A DNA stretch of 64,000 nt from Cladosporium sp. IMV 00045 (lineage: Eukaryota > Ascomycota > Dothideomycetes > Cladosporiales > Cladosporiaceae): NCBI GenBank assembly GCA_001931905.2, contig MSJI02000838.1, forward strand, positions 90,730-154,729, in the 5' to 3' direction. Under the pieces are notes generated by a model. The model was not told the origin of the DNA and made no database searches. It was given only the letters and a program-made list of their open reading frames with translations. Positions within the stretch are counted from its first letter, which is position 1. Every line of letters begins with the position of its first letter. The position numbers and the translations under genes were made by a program. Positions 29,801-41,606 of this stretch are shown one piece after another.

Positions 29801-32800
29801 TCAAAGTCTTGCTCGTTACGCCGTTATTGAAGATGAGGCAGACGGTCAGAAATGGATGGTGTGGACGGTGCACCATGTTCTGTACGACGGATGGTCCGAG
29901 CCTGTCATTCTTCAGATGTTCAGCAGCTTCCTGCAATGCCAACAAAATACACCCGCAGCACACATGAAAGATTTCGTCCGATGGCTCAACGACGCCGATG
30001 AGACGAAGACTCACGATTTCTGGCGCCAAGAGCTGAAGGGAGCTACTGGCTCGCAGTTCCCACGTCTACCAACGAGAGATTACATGCCGACACCCAATGG
30101 CATGGTCGAAAGAATCATTCCGCTCAAGGCCAGCGACTGCTCGCCATTCACCAAAGCTACGATCATCCGTGGCGCTTGGGCGCTCGTTGCGTCGCAATAC
30201 ACTGGAAGCGACGATGTTATGTTTGGAGAGACCCTTACAGGTCGAGATATCTCACTTCGTGCCGCAGAGAGCATTGTGGGACCTATGATTGCCACCATTC
30301 CCATGCGAGTACGAGTCCGCCGCAACATGTCCATTGAGTCTTACCTTCAGGCCGTCCAACAAGGAGTTATAGCCCGCATCCCCCACCAGCACATGGGCAT
30401 GCAAAACATTCGCAAGGTCAGCAACGATGCGCAATATGCTTGCGAAATGGGAACAGGTATAGTCCTTCAACCAGAGCCAGAGTACGATGGAAACGAGTTG
30501 GGTTTTGCAAAGGGAGATCCCGTGCGCGAGGCTTTGCACTTCAACCCATACCCGCTGATGCTGGCGTTTGGCATGCGAGATGATGGATTCAGAGTGTGTG
30601 CCAGTTTCGACAAAGACCTGGTAGCGCTTCCTCAGATGGAGAGGGTTCTCGCACAGCTTGAGATCGCCTGCTCGCAGATCGTACAGGACCTGACTAGAGC
30701 GGTCAGCGAGATCACTTGCTTGCCTGCCGCAGAGTTGGAACAGATCTGGCACTGGAACAAGGATGCACCGCTGGAGCTCGACAGCACCTCTGGCATGCTC
30801 AGAGCGGGCGCGGGCATCAAGCAGGGATCTGCCTACCCTCGTGCCGCAGTTCCCTGGGTCTGTGACCCCATCAACTCATCTTTGCTTTCTCCAATCGGAA
30901 CTATCGGAGAGTTATGGCTTGAGGGCAATTTGCTGCAGGGAGAAACAGTATTATCTCCGCCATGGCTGCTGGCAGGATCTACAACTCATGCTGGCCGTGA
31001 CTCCACAATCAGAACCACCGGAGACCTTGTACAGCTGCAACCTGATGGAACTTTGGTTTATGTTGGTCGCAAAGATGAAGTTTTGTCTGCGCAGGGCCAC
31101 GCTGTCGACGTCGCCGAGCTTGAAAGCCACGTGCTGGCCCATCTACCACCTGCAACGCGTGCCATTACTACTGTTATCAACCAAGGACAGCTGGCCGGCC
31201 CTCTGCTATTCATCGAACAGCCACCTTTTGAGGAGCAAGCGCTGAAGCTGCTGTCAGAGCCAAAAGACCTGATCTGCGGAGACTCTGGCCCACAAACCTG
31301 TCAGACAACAATCTGTTCATCGATCTCGGCAAACATTGCAATTGCGACGAAACGATTCAACAAGTTTGTGCAGGACTCATTACCATCGTACATGTTGCCA
31401 TTGGCATATGTTATGGTTGATCGCATTCCCTCAGACCCCAGTGGGCAGCCGGACCGCAAATGTATTGAACGGCTCGCCAATTGCCTCTCATCCGACGACA
31501 TCTCACGTTTGAATGAAATCCTCAAACAGGCATGGGCCAGCGATGCTACTTCAGCTAGCCTAAACGGACCAGCCAGCATCTTGCGCTCTGCATGGTCGGA
31601 GATATTGAGAATCCCTGCAGAGCAGATCGATGTGGATGACAACTTCTTCCGTCTCGGTGGTGATTCGGTATTGGCCATGAAGTTGATCTCAAACCTTCGT
31701 GCTCAAGGACACAGTCTGACAGTAGCCGACATCTTCCAAAACATGCGTTTGAGCGACGCAGCTAAAGTGTTGAAGGTCAATGTCGGACCTCAAACAAAAG
31801 CCCAGGCTTACAAGCCTTTCTCAACTTTGACTCAGAAGGATGTTCAAGGCTTCGTGTCTGACTCCATTCAACCAAGACTTGCCGACCAGAATTGGGTCAT
31901 CCAAGATGTTCTCCCCACCACAGACTTGCAAACTCTTGACGTTCGGGCGACGATTCAAAAGCCAAGGACTTCTGTACAATACACAATGGTGTTGTTCGAC
32001 GGCAGCATTGACAGGACAAAGCTGCTTCAATCATACACTCAGATGGTGAAGACTCACGACATCTTGCGTTCGGTGTTCGTTGAGCACGAGTCCACTTTCT
32101 ATCAAGTCATACTGAAGGACCTTGAGGCTCCCTTGTCAACCCACAAGACCGAATCGGCTCTCGAGCAAAGCGTCAACGACTTGTGCAACAGTGATATTGA
32201 GGCTGACTACTCTCTTGGTGCACCTTTCTTGAAGGCCCTGCTTATTGAGGGCAACGATGACCGAATTGGTCTGGTCGTTCGACTGTCGCATGCCCAATAC
32301 GACGGTGTATCCTTGCCTAGACTCCTCCGTGACTTGGAGACCATATACATGGGGGCTAAGATTTCGGACTTCGTACCATTCCCGGCGTACGTTGCCGCGA
32401 CTCGTGACGAAGCTGTCGTTGGCAAAGCGCGCACTTACTGGCAGAGACTTTTGAACGACTCGTCTCTTTCTATCATTCAAGGGTTTTCGAAGAACGTGAC
32501 CGATCGCGGTCTCTTCATCTCCAAGGAAGTCGAGGTGTCCAACCGACTGAGCGAGATCACGATTTCCAACTTCCTCACCGCAGCCTGGGCATTATTCCTT
32601 TCTCGCCAGCTGCAGACGCGCGATGTGACTTTCGGTGCAGTAACTTCCGGCCGCAACATCGATCTCGCCAATGCGGAGCAAGTCGTGGGCCCTTGCTACA
32701 ACATCATCCCTGTGCGCGTGCAACTTCAATCCGAATGGGCTGCGGTCGACCTCTTGCGCTACGTACAAAACCAGATGGCCGAGTCAGCCTCGCACGACTT

Positions 32801-33128
32801 CTTGGGCTTTCGCAAGATTGCAAAGGAATGTGCCACTTGGTCTTCCGATGCCGACTTCTACGACTCTATCGTGCACCACCAAGACTTCGAAGACTTCGAC
32901 ACAATGCCTTTTGCCAATGGCACTTGTCAGGTCGACATCCTCAACCCTCATGGAGATGCCTGCCACCCCTTCAAGGCCGTCACTTTCATGAAGGGCGGAA
33001 AAATGAATGTCGGTGTCGTCGGAAGTGAGGGAGATTCCGAGAGAGTCAAGACGATCTTGGACGAGTTTGCTGGCATCGCTGAGGAATTAGCAGACAATGA
33101 TGCGAGCTTGAAGGTGGGATCTGTGTAG
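26870..33128 (+). CDS. Extracellular siderophore NRPS, SidD/NPS6 type
   Basis: Exons 26870-27253 and 27312-33128; a 58-nt intron, acceptor CTCTAG. Product 2066 residues, close to SidD/NPS6 size. After an N-terminal part of about 200 residues the order is A1 (about 225-720: FTSGSTGTPKGVKISH, FDVSID, YGPCECTIG, YKTGDLGKY, GRKDTQVKLRGQRVELSEIE, SGKTDRKRL), T1 (LGGDSLAAMK, about 781), C1 (HHVLYDG, about 981), a short degenerate A domain (about 1277-1520; it keeps RTTGDL and YVGRKDE but lacks the nucleotide-binding core), T2 (LGGDSVLAMK, about 1577) and C2 (SHAQYDG, about 1787). A-T-C-dA-T-C is the known layout of fusarinine C/NPS6 synthetases, which join acylated hydroxyornithine units. The first exon is secure because KDE/GLVHLKVRQQAGG restores a family-like N-terminus. 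The end product (fusarinine or coprogen type) cannot be read from the sequence. Confidence 0.93.
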
Positions 33129-33666
33129 GAGCACTATGTTAGGCGTTAAGGTATCTGGCGTCAGGTTATTCTCGAAGCATGAATACATCTCAATCTGCTT
33201 TGTACAACTTTGAAGTCAAACATATTTTTTCTGGGAACGGCGCATGCAATGATTCAGATATCCTATCGGTAAGTGAGGTGGAAATGATATCAATTTCAAG
33301 CGCGCTGACTTGATGCACAAGCAGTCTCCATGTGCGGTATGGGAAAAACGAACAAGGGCAAAAGAAATTTAAGTATCTCAAAGGCTTTACCGTCTTCTGC
33401 CATTGCCATGTAATGATCGACTTCAACCTCCAATCAGGAGTGAATCCAATATTCACATGTTGCGGAGTGTTTGTCATAGGGCTCGCTGACATACTTCCTG
33501 ATTTGGCATGTGCAAGCGACCCGCACGCCCTTTGACCCATTCAGCAGTCATTTATATATTCTGACTCTAACATTCGACTGATGGAAGGCGCCATTCAAAC
33601 AGCATTCATTGCATCTTTCCGGTCTTGTTCAGCATCATTCGCAACCAAATAACCGAATAGAGAGAA
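33129..33666. other. sidD-PaiB spacer
   Basis: A 538-nt spacer with no gene and no SreA-type 9-mer. It holds the sidD 3' end and the promoter of the FMN-protein gene. Confidence 0.5.
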
Positions 33667-34461
33667 ATGTATCTCCGTGCTGTTCACGCAGAGACCTCTA
33701 TCCCTGCTCTCCGCCGGTTCATTCAAGACAACCCACTCGGAATCTTGACCACTGCAATCCCTTCCGCCATTTACCACCTCATTCAATCCAGCCATATACC
33801 CTGGGTCCTTGACGTAGAAGATCCGAGCAACGAGGATGAACTTCCTGTGTTGAGGGGACACGTTGCCCGTCAAAATCCTCAAGCGAAAGTCATTATCGAC
33901 CATTTCAAAGGAAACGCCTCTCCATTTCCAACGCCCGAGTCGACAAGCCACAGGCTGCAACAAGAAGTGATGGTCCTATTCAACGGGCCTTCGCACCACT
34001 ATGTGACGCCAAAATTCTATACGAAGACCAAACCAGAGTCAGGCAAAGTTGTGCCGACCTGGAACTATGCCGCGGTTGAGGCTTACGGCAAAGCTACAGT
34101 CTATTTCGACTCCCAATCAGAAGAGACATCCAACTTTCTGAGCAAACAAATCAACGACCTCTCCAACATGGCGGAGACACAGATTATGGGCTACGAAAAG
34201 CCGTGGAGAGTGGCAGACGCTCCGGAACGCTATGTCGAGCTCTTGAGGAAGAACATAATTGGCATTGAGATTCAGGTGACCAGTCTGGGTGGCAAGTTCA
34301 AGATGAGCCAAGAGATGGGTATCGAAGATCGCGATGGTGTGGTCAAGGGATTTGATAGCCTGGGAACAGCAGATGGCGATTACGTAGCGAACACTGTCCA
34401 ACAGAGGGGATCAATGGTCGATGAGGCCAAAGCTGCGAAGTCAGGCAAGGCCGAATCATGA
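33667..34461 (+). CDS. PaiB-type FMN-binding protein
   Basis: An intronless frame of 264 residues. It matches the PaiB/FMN_bind_2 family along its length: MYLRAVHAET, NPLGILTTAIPSAIYHL, LRGHVARQNPQAK, VLFNGPSHHYVTPKFY, GKVVPTWNYAAVEAYGKA, KPWRVADAPERYVE, IIGIEIQVTSLGGKFKMSQE. The fold is a split-barrel FMN binder. PaiB was named as a regulator in Bacillus; in fungi the members are of unknown enzymatic role, often called transcriptional regulators without proof. It follows sidD on the same strand and could be a cluster passenger, but the absence of an SreA motif in its own promoter argues against co-regulation. Confidence 0.85.
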   Translation: MYLRAVHAETSIPALRRFIQDNPLGILTTAIPSAIYHLIQSSHIPWVLDVEDPSNEDELPVLRGHVARQNPQAKVIIDHFKGNASPFPTPESTSHRLQQEVMVLFNGPSHHYVTPKFYTKTKPESGKVVPTWNYAAVEAYGKATVYFDSQSEETSNFLSKQINDLSNMAETQIMGYEKPWRVADAPERYVELLRKNIIGIEIQVTSLGGKFKMSQEMGIEDRDGVVKGFDSLGTADGDYVANTVQQRGSMVDEAKAAKSGKAES

Positions 34462-35261
34462 GGCAGGCCATTATTGCATGCCTTCCTTTCACATTGGGGA
34501 TTCTGTGTATCTTCCCTAGAGCTTGAATGCTGATCGAGCACCCAGCGTAATCCATAGCAGAAAACATAGGAATTGCGAATTAGAAATTTCATATCTGTAG
34601 AGTCCTTTGAACGGGGAAGAGTACAGAGCTAGCAAGGCGTATTTGACAGACCAGTTCGCGGATCTGAAAAGAATTCTAATGACGAATCGGTATCTAATGT
34701 TTTTAAGATGACCTTCTCAGGCTCTGGATCTTTCTTCAGTCTTATGGTTCATATATACTCGAGAGATGCATAAGATTGTGAATCCGGGACGGATCGGATG
34801 GTGGAATGTCGAGCCCAGTCCCAATTATCTACCCAACCCATGCTATATCACAGCATATATATATGAGTGTGACTGGACCTTAAGAAGATCGTGGCAAAGT
34901 CATGGCGGCAAGTCTACCTTACCAGGTCAATTATACTGTTTGCTGAGAGCGACCCAGCAGTCTTTACACCGATCCTTATTGAAGTGACTTGTACCATGTC
35001 AGCCCGTTAAGGGCTAACAATGCAATGGATTCGCAAAGAGGAAGTGCAACCGTGGGAGCTGAGACCCTGCCGATCAACGATGAGAAGGATTCCTAGCGTG
35101 TAGTCGCGCAGCATGGATCCTTTACCCACCTGAACGAGGTAAGCAGTACATTTGCTTGTCTTCCCAGCTCTGGTCAATCGACTCTCAGCAATAATGAGCC
35201 ACTCGCATTGTCTTTTTGCAAGCAAGTTGTTATATAGCAACTAAAGATCAATTGTCGCAGC
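34462..35261. other. Gene-free spacer
   Basis: Eight hundred bases between the PaiB-like gene and the FAD oxidase gene. AT-rich patches (TATATATA near 34857-34866) and no gene. Confidence 0.5.
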
Positions 35262-37111
35262 ATGAGTCTGCATATCATCCTTGTGGCCTGCATGACTGCC
35301 TGCCATGTGGCAGTTGCTGAACTGGGTGACTTTGCTACTTGTCGATGCGTACGTTTCCTTACTTGACGTACAGGCTGATTATCACTGACAATTCGAAAAA
35401 GATACCCAGCGATACGTGCTGGCCATCAGCAGCAGAATGGAACGAACTGAACACGACGGTAAACAGTCGCTTGATCGCCACGGAACCTCCTGCTTCTTCT
35501 TGTTACCCTGGACCCGAAGAAGATCCTAAAAGGTGCGCTTATGTCGATGAGAACTGGAGCCATGCGGTCTTCCAGGCCTCCGACCCCATCGGCCTAAGCT
35601 ACCCGACAAATATTACATGTGCTCCCGTGAACGTTTCTGCTGGAGAGCATCCCGGTTCATGTTCACTCGGAAAGCAACCGCTTTACGCCGTCAATGCCAC
35701 GAACGAAGGAGATATAGTTGCGGCTGTCAATTTCGCGCGGAGCAGGAACATGAGATTGGTGGTCAAAGAAACAGGCCACGATCTCCTAGGGAGATCTGAA
35801 GGTGGCGCAAGCCTTCTCATTTGGACTCGATACCTTCGCAACGGCATCGAATTCCTCGAGGCCTATCAATCACCTTGCGAGGAAGCGGACTGTTGGAAAG
35901 GCTCTGCGATACACATCAACGGTGGGTATACTTGGTCAGACGTCTACCCAGTCGCAGAGCAGCATGGCAAAGTCGTCGTCGGCGGAGGTACTCCGTCAGT
36001 GTCGAGCACTGGTGGCTGGATGCAAGGCGGAGGTCATGGTCCAGCTTCACGCGAGTTTGGTTTGGGAGCCGATCAGGTTCTCAGCGCTCGAGTTGTCCTA
36101 GCGGACGGCTGCATTATCACAGCCTCACCTTGCGAGAACCAGGATATCTACTTTGCGATTCGAGGCGGAGGTCCAGGCACTTATGGTGTTGTACTCTCCA
36201 CTACCATCAAAGCCTGGCCGCAAGTCAGTGTTCAAGTCCAGAATGTTGCAATCGCGCCTCTCTCCAGAAACACCTCGGCATTACTGGATGCCGCTGCTAC
36301 GCTCTACTCGTCATACCCAGACTTGAATGATGCTGGGTTCGCCGGTTATGGCACCTGGAGTGTCGCATCTCCTGCGCCGCTTTTCGCCAACTTCACCGCC
36401 GGGTACGTCCATGGCTTCTACACCTTCAACAAGACCGTGCAGGAGGGTCAAAATGCATTCGCGAAGATTTTAGAGAAGCTACTTCCGTACAACGGCACAA
36501 GCCTTTTCGTTTCGGTCACTTACCAGTCTTTCGACGATTACTGGACGTTCTACAATGAAGTCGGCAGCAAAAAGCCTCCAGTAGGTTCAACGCCTGCCCT
36601 TGGTTCACGTCTGTTCTCGCGTGCCAGCGTGCAAGATAACTTTGCCGGACTTCGGGACATGTTGGACACAGTTGCAGGGAAGCCAGACGAATTCACAAGC
36701 AACAGCTTCGAGTTGGTCTCGGGCGGCCGAGTTTTCCAAGACGCCGCTGATCAGTTTTCTGGCCTGAACCCAGCTTGGCGCAAGAGCTATTTCAGTCACA
36801 TTGTTGCTCGCAGTTGGGCACCAGGCTCTCCGGAAGAAGTGCAGTCAGCTGTGAGGCGCGATATAACATACAACAAAGTGGCTGCGATGGAGAAGCAGGC
36901 ACCTATTACTGGTGCGTATATGAACGAGGCAGATAGGCTGGATCCGAATTGGCAGCGCAATTTTTATGGAGAGCATTATGAGCGTCTGCTGGAAATAAAG
37001 CAGAGGCGTGATCCAGGTGGCGTCTTTTACTGCCCTACATGTGTGGGGAGTGCTGGATGGGAGGAAGATGATGAAGGGAGGTTGTGTAGAGTGTCTTTAT
37101 CTTTCGTATGA
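35262..37111 (+). CDS. Secreted FAD-linked oxidoreductase (BBE/VAO family)
   Basis: Exons 35262-35348 and 35402-37111; a 53-nt intron. Product 598 residues. The first exon encodes a signal peptide (MSLHIILVACMTACHVAVA). The FAD-binding PCMH part contains VKETGHDLLGRSEGGASL, whose His in the (N/E)TGHD motif is the usual covalent FAD attachment site, then GGGTPSVSSTGGWMQGGGHG and GLGADQVLSARVVLADG. The Cys for a second (6-S-cysteinyl) link is absent, so a mono-covalent flavin is expected. The C-terminus is a BBE domain (YMNEADRLDPNWQRNFYGEH). Several N-x-S/T sites are present. Substrate unknown; the family includes carbohydrate, alkaloid and secondary-metabolite oxidases. Confidence 0.85.
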
Positions 37112-37656
37112 TAGTTGCGGTTTGTCCTGTTATTAGCAGGACTGTCGAATCCGTTGAGCCCTCTCGTCCATGTCGGTTAACTGCTGCAACATCTCGGCGT
37201 TAAAAGTTCAACGCTCCCCATCGGGAATGTTGTATATATGTGTATGCAAACGTCAATCATGACGCTATCTGTGGGGGTTTTCGGCCTCGGGTGCGGGGAT
37301 GGTATACATTAGACTCTGGATAACAGAAGGACAGCCGAGACAAAATACTCCGATAACCATTGAGGTATTTGGGGGGGGGGGGGGAAAGTGATGCTGAAGA
37401 TTCTTTGCCAAACATTCCTCTGACCGCTGGTACACGATCTTCACCTTGGAACCACTTCCTTTCGTTTCGCATTGACTTTTAGAGACTCTTTGCTAGCTTA
37501 CTAAAGGATCGCCTTGTGGGTCTGCCCTATCGATGCCAATGTGGGATCGCATTTGTTGATTTCTAATGCAAGGACACGCAGGTTATAAATCCTACAGAGA
37601 CGGCAATCTCCTAACCAATCCAAAGAACGAAGTCGCCCAGATATCCTCCACTCAAC
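37112..37656. other. Spacer with poly-G run
   Basis: A 545-nt spacer between the FAD oxidase and MDR genes. It holds a homopolymer of 14 G at 37371-37384 and no gene. Confidence 0.6.
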
Positions 37657-38718
37657 ATGGCGACATGGGAAACACGCGCCTGGACCTACACCGGCGGTGG
37701 GTATCCGAACGGTCTCAAACCCGCTACGATTGAAGTCCCACGAGGATGCGAGCTCAAAGGCCTCTGGACGACGCCTCACATGCTGGTCAACATCCAGTCA
37801 TGCGCCTTGAACCCCGTCGATATCCAAATGATCAACTTCTTGAGCTCGATGATCCCGCTCAAATCCTACCAGGCGGAGAAAGGAACTGTTTGCGATTTCA
37901 GCGCGACTGTCAGTGCAGGCGGTCGGACAGGATTTATGAAAGGCGATGAGATATTCGGGTTGACTATGAAGCCGTTCAAGTACGGCGGTGGTGCTCTTGC
38001 GGAGATGGCAGAGCTGGACATGGCCAACACAGTTGCGGTCAAGAAGCCCGCCGAGTGGGATTGGGCCAAAGCTGCGGCGATTCCTCTGGTATGGCTGACG
38101 GCGCGCACGTGTATCGCCAACGTGGAGGACTACGTGTCACATTCGGCTGGAAAGAGAATTGCAGTTCTGGGTGGCTCGTCAGCTACAGGCATGTACACGA
38201 TCATGCTGGCGAAGAAGCGCGGCTGGAAGGTCATTACCACTTCTTCGGCGAAGAACAAGGACTTTGTCACGTCAACGCTGGGAGCAGACGAGCACGTGGA
38301 CTACACATCGGTGTCGAACGTGCGCTCTGCAATTCAGGCCTTTGAACCAGATGCAGTCATCGACTGTGTCGGCGGTACTGAGTGCATCGGCCTTCCATCC
38401 AGCAAGCGGTACATCACTATTGTCGGCGATAAGACTTCACGCACAAAGATGGGTGGGCCGGCGACCTATTACAACTTCCTGTCGTGGCACACACCATTCC
38501 AGTGGATCCGATGGGCACGTGGACAGGCTGGACTCGGAGAGAGCTATGATGTAGTGATCCTCGAGATGAAGAAGGAGTGGCTGGAGGAAGCCAAAGAGAC
38601 GCTTGTACCCGAGCAGATCTATATCGACAGCGAGTTTGCGTTTGATGATGCTCTGAAGGCGTTTGAGAGGCTGAATACTGGTAGGGCGAGAGGCAAGGTC
38701 GTGATTAATGTCCGGTGA
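37657..38718 (+). CDS. Zinc-less MDR oxidoreductase (quinone reductase / RTN4IP1-Yim1 type)
   Basis: An intronless frame of 353 residues. The N-terminal GroES-like part contains PHMLVNIQSCALNPVDIQM and GTVCDFSATV...FMKGDEIFGL. The NAD(P)-binding fold has the motif AVLGGSSATGMYTIMLAK (residues about 167-184), then LGADEHVDY. There are no zinc-ligand cysteine clusters, so it belongs to the quinone-oxidoreductase branch of the medium-chain dehydrogenase/reductase superfamily, near the fungal Yim1/RTN4IP1 type. Expected to be a cytosolic or lipid-droplet/mitochondrial NADPH-dependent reductase; substrate unknown. The start at 37657 (MATWETRAW) is well placed. Confidence 0.8.
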   Translation: MATWETRAWTYTGGGYPNGLKPATIEVPRGCELKGLWTTPHMLVNIQSCALNPVDIQMINFLSSMIPLKSYQAEKGTVCDFSATVSAGGRTGFMKGDEIFGLTMKPFKYGGGALAEMAELDMANTVAVKKPAEWDWAKAAAIPLVWLTARTCIANVEDYVSHSAGKRIAVLGGSSATGMYTIMLAKKRGWKVITTSSAKNKDFVTSTLGADEHVDYTSVSNVRSAIQAFEPDAVIDCVGGTECIGLPSSKRYITIVGDKTSRTKMGGPATYYNFLSWHTPFQWIRWARGQAGLGESYDVVILEMKKEWLEEAKETLVPEQIYIDSEFAFDDALKAFERLNTGRARGKVVINVR

Positions 38719-39232
38719 GCATGTGGATGTAGAGAAGTATATACCTTATATATACATATGTGCTATGAACGAGATTGTAAACTCGCAAAGATCCTTGAGT
38801 GTGTGATAAGTGTTTCGTCCAGTCACGATGGAGACTGCAGGCTTTCGTATGTCATGATCTTGAGCATCCACAACATGCCCACCTCCGATTGGCATACAAA
38901 TAACCGAGAGCGGGCGGCTGAAGCCCAAATAGGAAGCCGCTGTTGTTACACTCTCAGCTCCAGAGATAGGAGAACGACCTGCTTCCTTTCACATGAACAT
39001 ATTCTATTCAGTCAGGTGCACTTTCGAGATATCCACGTATCCACAGCATAGCTGACCGAGCGCGACCACTTATCCTTGTGACAATTTAGCGACTGGTGAG
39101 CGCAGCTGACTTCGTCATCGGCCCTGGCTTTGTTTCGGTCTAGTCAAGCCCAGCCATCCAAAGTCGAGGCGGAATTATTGCTTTCTTCTCCCATCCGACT
39201 GTTCATTCGACTGCCCATTCGATTCGACCATA
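38719..39232. other. Spacer before the AVT-type transporter
   Basis: 514 nt without a recognisable gene. It includes the transporter's promoter and leader. Confidence 0.5.
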
Positions 39233-41606
39233 ATGGCAGGCCTTTTCGACCGATCGGACAGCCCGTCGGGATCTCACAGATCTCGACCCATGCCTTCGTC
39301 TTCATTTCGCGCAAATTCAACGCTCTCTGGCTCCCCATCACGAGCAGCTTCTACAGCTCGCCTCGCCGCGTCACCCGCATCTCCCTCAACGCGTGGACAA
39401 ATACCCATTTCGAAGAATGGCGAATCTGGACCCGGCCTCGAGAATGACTCCCCACTTGCTGGAGCTTCAGGCACATCGGTGCCCGGACCAGGCCCGTCGT
39501 CTCTATCGCAGGCTCTGCGAGGCTCGATGGGGCGGTCACCACCCAGATTCGCAAACGCTTCGCAAGCCGATACATTCAGACAAGGTAGTCCCGGAAGGCG
39601 TGGGCCAGCAGGCGATATCAACCAGCTTGCAGGAAGTCCCAGACCTTCTGAGGACTTGGAAGTGCTGAGGAGACACTTGGTGGGTCCTCAAGGCGGCGGT
39701 TCGCAACCTAGCTCTTACAGAACGAACAATGGCTTCCCTACAAACAAAGATCAGGAACATCATGGCACGGATGAGCCAGACTTTTCAAGTCTGCAGCTAC
39801 AAGGTGGAGATACCACAAGACATATCTACCGGTATGCTGAAAAGCGGGAGAGAGAGCAGGCTGAAGCAGAGGGACGTGAGTCAGGACGTATGAGGAGGAG
39901 CATGAGCGTATACCTTCCCAAAAACGACGAGGAAGAAGATGGAATATCCAACATCCAGGTTCCTGGCGGATTTCGAAGAGAACACCTCAAGCGTACAGCT
40001 GGTTCTCCTGCACCATCCAGCATCAACCCTCGGCAACGGGAGTATGGCACACTTGGAGGTGAAGAACAAACTCAGCAGAAAGCACCACCTCCAAAATTCT
40101 TGACCAGTAACTTCATCGAGTTCTTGACGCTTTACGGCCACTTCGCTGGTGAGGACCTGGATGAGGACGACGAGGTTCTCGGCCCGGACGAGTACTTTTC
40201 TTCCGACGCTTACGATGATGCCACAACTGACGGCGAGGACCGACGATCTGAAGACGGCTGGGGAGAAGATTCAGCACTACTCACACCTGGCAAGCGCAGG
40301 CGCAAGAGAAAGACCAAAGAGACAGGCACTGGCTCACCGATGGGCGCTGCGATGCTTCTACTGAAGTCTTTCGTCGGGACCGGTGTCCTGTTCTTACCGC
40401 GTGCATATCTCAACGGCGGCATGGCATTTTCCAACATCGTGCTTCTACTCATTGCTATCTTCTCTTACTACTGCTTTATCCTCTTGGTCAACACCAGACT
40501 CAAGGTCAAGGCTTCTTTCGGCGACATGGGCGGTATCATCTACGGCAAGCACTTCCGCAACATGATCAACTTCTCCCTTGTCATTTCGCAGATCGGATTT
40601 TCCAGCGCCTATATTGTGTTTGTCGGCGAGAACCTGCAGGCTTTCATTGAAGCCGTCTCGCACTGCAAGACATCCATCGATATCAAATGGGTGATTCTGA
40701 TGCAGATGGTCATCTTCTTGCCCCTTTCGCTCTACCGCAACATCAACCACATCCAGAAGATGGCTCTCGCGGCCGACTTGTTCATCCTGCTTGGTTTGAT
40801 CTACATCTACTTCTACGACATCAAGACCATCTCCCACCAAGGCGGCATCAGCGATATCGAGAACTTCAACCCCAAGGACTGGACCTTGTTCATCGGCACT
40901 GCCATCTTCACTTTCGAGGGCATTGGCTTGATCATTCCCATCCAAGGCAGCATGAAAGACCCTAAGAAATTCCCTACCGTCCTCGCAAGCGTGATGGTCA
41001 TCGTCGCCGTCTGCATGATCAGCATCGGAACACTCTCCTACGCCGCTTTCGGCAGCCACACGAAGACTGTCATCCTCTCCAACATGGGTCAGGACAACAA
41101 GTTCGTCAACGGCGTGCAGTTCATCTACTCGGTAGCCATCCTCTTATCCACGCCACTGCAAATCTACCCAGCCATCGAGATCACAAGCCAGCAACTCTTC
41201 AGCCGCACCGGCAAGTATAACCCGTGGATCAAGTGGAAGAAGAACGTCTTCCGCTTCTTCATGGTCATGCTGTGCGCCATGATCGCCTGGCTGGGCGCCA
41301 ATGATTTGGACAAGTTTGTTTCCATCGTTGGATCTTTCGCTTGTATTCCTCTTGTGTACATATACCCTGTGAGTATCCATCCGCCTGTTCCCTCCTGTAA
41401 GAGTCATTCGACTGACCACAACATAGCCTTTGATGCATTACCGCGCCGTCGCCACCCGCCCTTGGCAGCGCGTCGCCGACGTCATTCTCGTCATTGTTGG
41501 TTTCGTTGCTATGGCATACACTACCGGCATCACTGCTATCAGCTGGGCGCAGGGCTCGCAGGCTAAGCCGCCGGGATACTGTGATAAGCTTAAGACGCCT
41601 TTCTGA
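39233..41606 (+). CDS. Vacuolar amino-acid transporter (AVT3/AVT4-like, AAAP family)
   Basis: Exons 39233-41368 and 41427-41606; a 58-nt intron (donor GTGAGT, acceptor ACATAG). Product 771 residues. A long Ser/Pro/Arg-rich cytosolic N-terminus of about 360 residues is followed by about eleven membrane segments starting at AAMLLLKSFVGTGVLFLPRA, the typical entry of the Aa_trans (AAAP/SLC32-36) domain; IYLYFYDIKTI, IFTFEGIGLIIPIQGSMKDP and QIYPAIEI are further family marks. Members export neutral or basic amino acids from the vacuole. The last two helices (VADVILVIVGFVAMAYT and the ITAISW region) are in exon 2, and the protein ends CDKLKTPF. AVT3/AVT4 by the long N-terminal extension; the substrate is not determined. 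Confidence 0.88.

Noticed and set aside
37371..37384. Poly-G run as a regulatory element
   Set aside because: A homopolymer is more likely slippage or a sequencing-prone site; no supporting context.
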